Shown piece by piece: positions 63,465 through 64,000 of a stretch of 64,000 bases of DNA. The stretch is taken from assembly GCF_900129005.1 (NCBI RefSeq), contig NZ_FQUN01000004.1:124001-188000 (forward strand), read 5' to 3'. The notes under the pieces are model-generated. The model made no database searches and was not told the origin of the DNA. It saw only the letters and a program-made list of their open reading frames with translations. The stretch is from Leeuwenhoekiella marinoflava DSM 3653 (GTDB lineage Bacteria > Bacteroidota > Bacteroidia > Flavobacteriales > Flavobacteriaceae). How positions within the stretch are numbered: position 1 is the first letter of the stretch; the number at the start of each line of letters is the position of its first letter. The translations under genes were made by a program, and so were the position numbers.

Positions 63465-63914
63465 ATGAAAAGAATTGTAGTGCTACTCGTTTTGATGTCT
63501 ATGAATTATTTGCATGCACAAGAAGATACGTATCCTGAAGAAACGGTGGTCGCTTTTTTTAATGCTTTTCATCAGCAAGATACACTAGCCCTAAAAGAAT
63601 TGGTATACGATACCATAAAAATGCAGTCCGTTCAAGCTAAGCCAGATGGTACGGTAAAGATTTCTACCAGTGGTTTTAACGCCTTTTTAAAATCGATAGC
63701 CTCTATTCCTCAGGGAGTGAATTTTGAAGAGCGTATTCTGGATTATCAGGTGCGTTTAGACGGATTGATGGCTAATGTGTGGACACCTTATGAGTTTTAT
63801 ATTAATGGTGAAATGAGCCATTGCGGGGTGAATAGTTTTCAACTGATTTGGGTAGATAAACACTGGAAGGTATTTTACATTGTAGATACCCGAAAATCAG
63901 AAAGCTGCGAATAA
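63465..63914 (+). CDS. Secreted NTF2-like protein
   Basis: 149 residues started at MKRIVVLLVLMSMNYLHAQE, a signal peptide cut after about 18 residues (LHA-Q). The mature part, ETVVAFFNAFHQQDTLALKE...FNAFLKSIASIPQ...WTPYEFYINGEMSHCGVNSF, fits a small nuclear-transport-factor-2-like (SnoaL/lumazine-binding-like) fold. Exported to the periplasm. Function unknown. Confidence 0.72.
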   Translation: MKRIVVLLVLMSMNYLHAQEDTYPEETVVAFFNAFHQQDTLALKELVYDTIKMQSVQAKPDGTVKISTSGFNAFLKSIASIPQGVNFEERILDYQVRLDGLMANVWTPYEFYINGEMSHCGVNSFQLIWVDKHWKVFYIVDTRKSESCE

Positions 63915-63972
63915 TCATTTTGCAGTTTTAAAGTAATTAATCTTTATTCGATAATCGAGATTTAAATGTTCT

Positions 63973-64000
63973 GAGGCTTGCCTCGAAGCCAAAAGCTGTT
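63973..64000 (+). repeat. Start of another dispersed repeat, cut by window edge
   Basis: CTGAGGCTTGCCTCGAAGCC matches the first hairpin of the dispersed element; the head is absent and the rest lies outside. Confidence 0.5.

Noticed and set aside
1-64000. tRNA or rRNA genes
   Set aside because: I saw no CCA-ended cloverleaf or rRNA-like stretch by eye; a covariance search was not possible.

Overview
The window looks like a chromosomal segment of a member of the Flavobacteriaceae (Bacteroidota). Evidence: gene families typical of that group (DUF937, an acyl-CoA reductase divergent from a 2[4Fe-4S] ferredoxin, a transcarbamylase-based acylated arginine pathway with an ArgF'-type enzyme, GapN-type aldehyde dehydrogenase); promoter elements of the Bacteroidota TTTG / TAnnTTTG kind; and few purine-rich ribosome binding sites. 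Most of the window is amino acid biosynthesis.

Layout. 1-5.7 kb, minus strand: partial gcvT, then thrA-thrB-thrC behind a Thr/Ile-rich leader peptide. 5.8-14.5 kb: NAD(P)HX repair enzyme, small membrane and lipoproteins, DUF937, serC-serA, acyl-CoA reductase, ferredoxin, ychF. 14.5-16.5 kb: a repeat-rich gene desert with a 52-bp tandem repeat. 16.4-20.6 kb: an accessory island that I read as an integron-type gene-cassette array without an integrase (Fic, ParDE and a broken HTH gene between attC-like palindromes). It is invaded by two group II introns at the same position of the recombination site. 20.6-26.1 kb: decayed transposase and lipoprotein genes, a semialdehyde dehydrogenase, GNAT, DUF3861 and an aldo/keto reductase.

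26.2-33.5 kb: ilvD-ilvB-ilvN-ilvC-ilvA behind a leader peptide relic and an intrinsic terminator (attenuator). 33.5-35.1 kb: gapN. 35.2-45.0 kb: the arginine operon (GNAT acyltransferase, argG, argC, proC, argD, argF', argB, argE, argH) behind an Arg-rich leader peptide. 45.1-51.5 kb: an RND efflux operon (small secreted protein, adaptor, pump, outer membrane factor). 51.7-53.2 kb: an MpaB-like oxygenase and a broken HEPN gene. 53.2-57.8 kb, minus: leuA, leuC, leuD, leuB. 57.9-64 kb: a helical-repeat protein, a DMT transporter, a Cys-rich small protein, an RluA-type pseudouridine synthase, panB and small proteins.

The genes link metabolically: ThrABC makes threonine, IlvA turns it into 2-oxobutanoate, IlvBNCD makes isoleucine and 2-oxoisovalerate, and 2-oxoisovalerate feeds LeuABCD and PanB. 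Three of the amino acid operons (thr, ilv, arg) carry visible leader-peptide control; leu shows none. Two families of dispersed palindromic repeats are scattered between genes. One family lies inside the arg operon, touches the start codons of proC and argH, and appears to encode the ends of ArgF' and ArgB.
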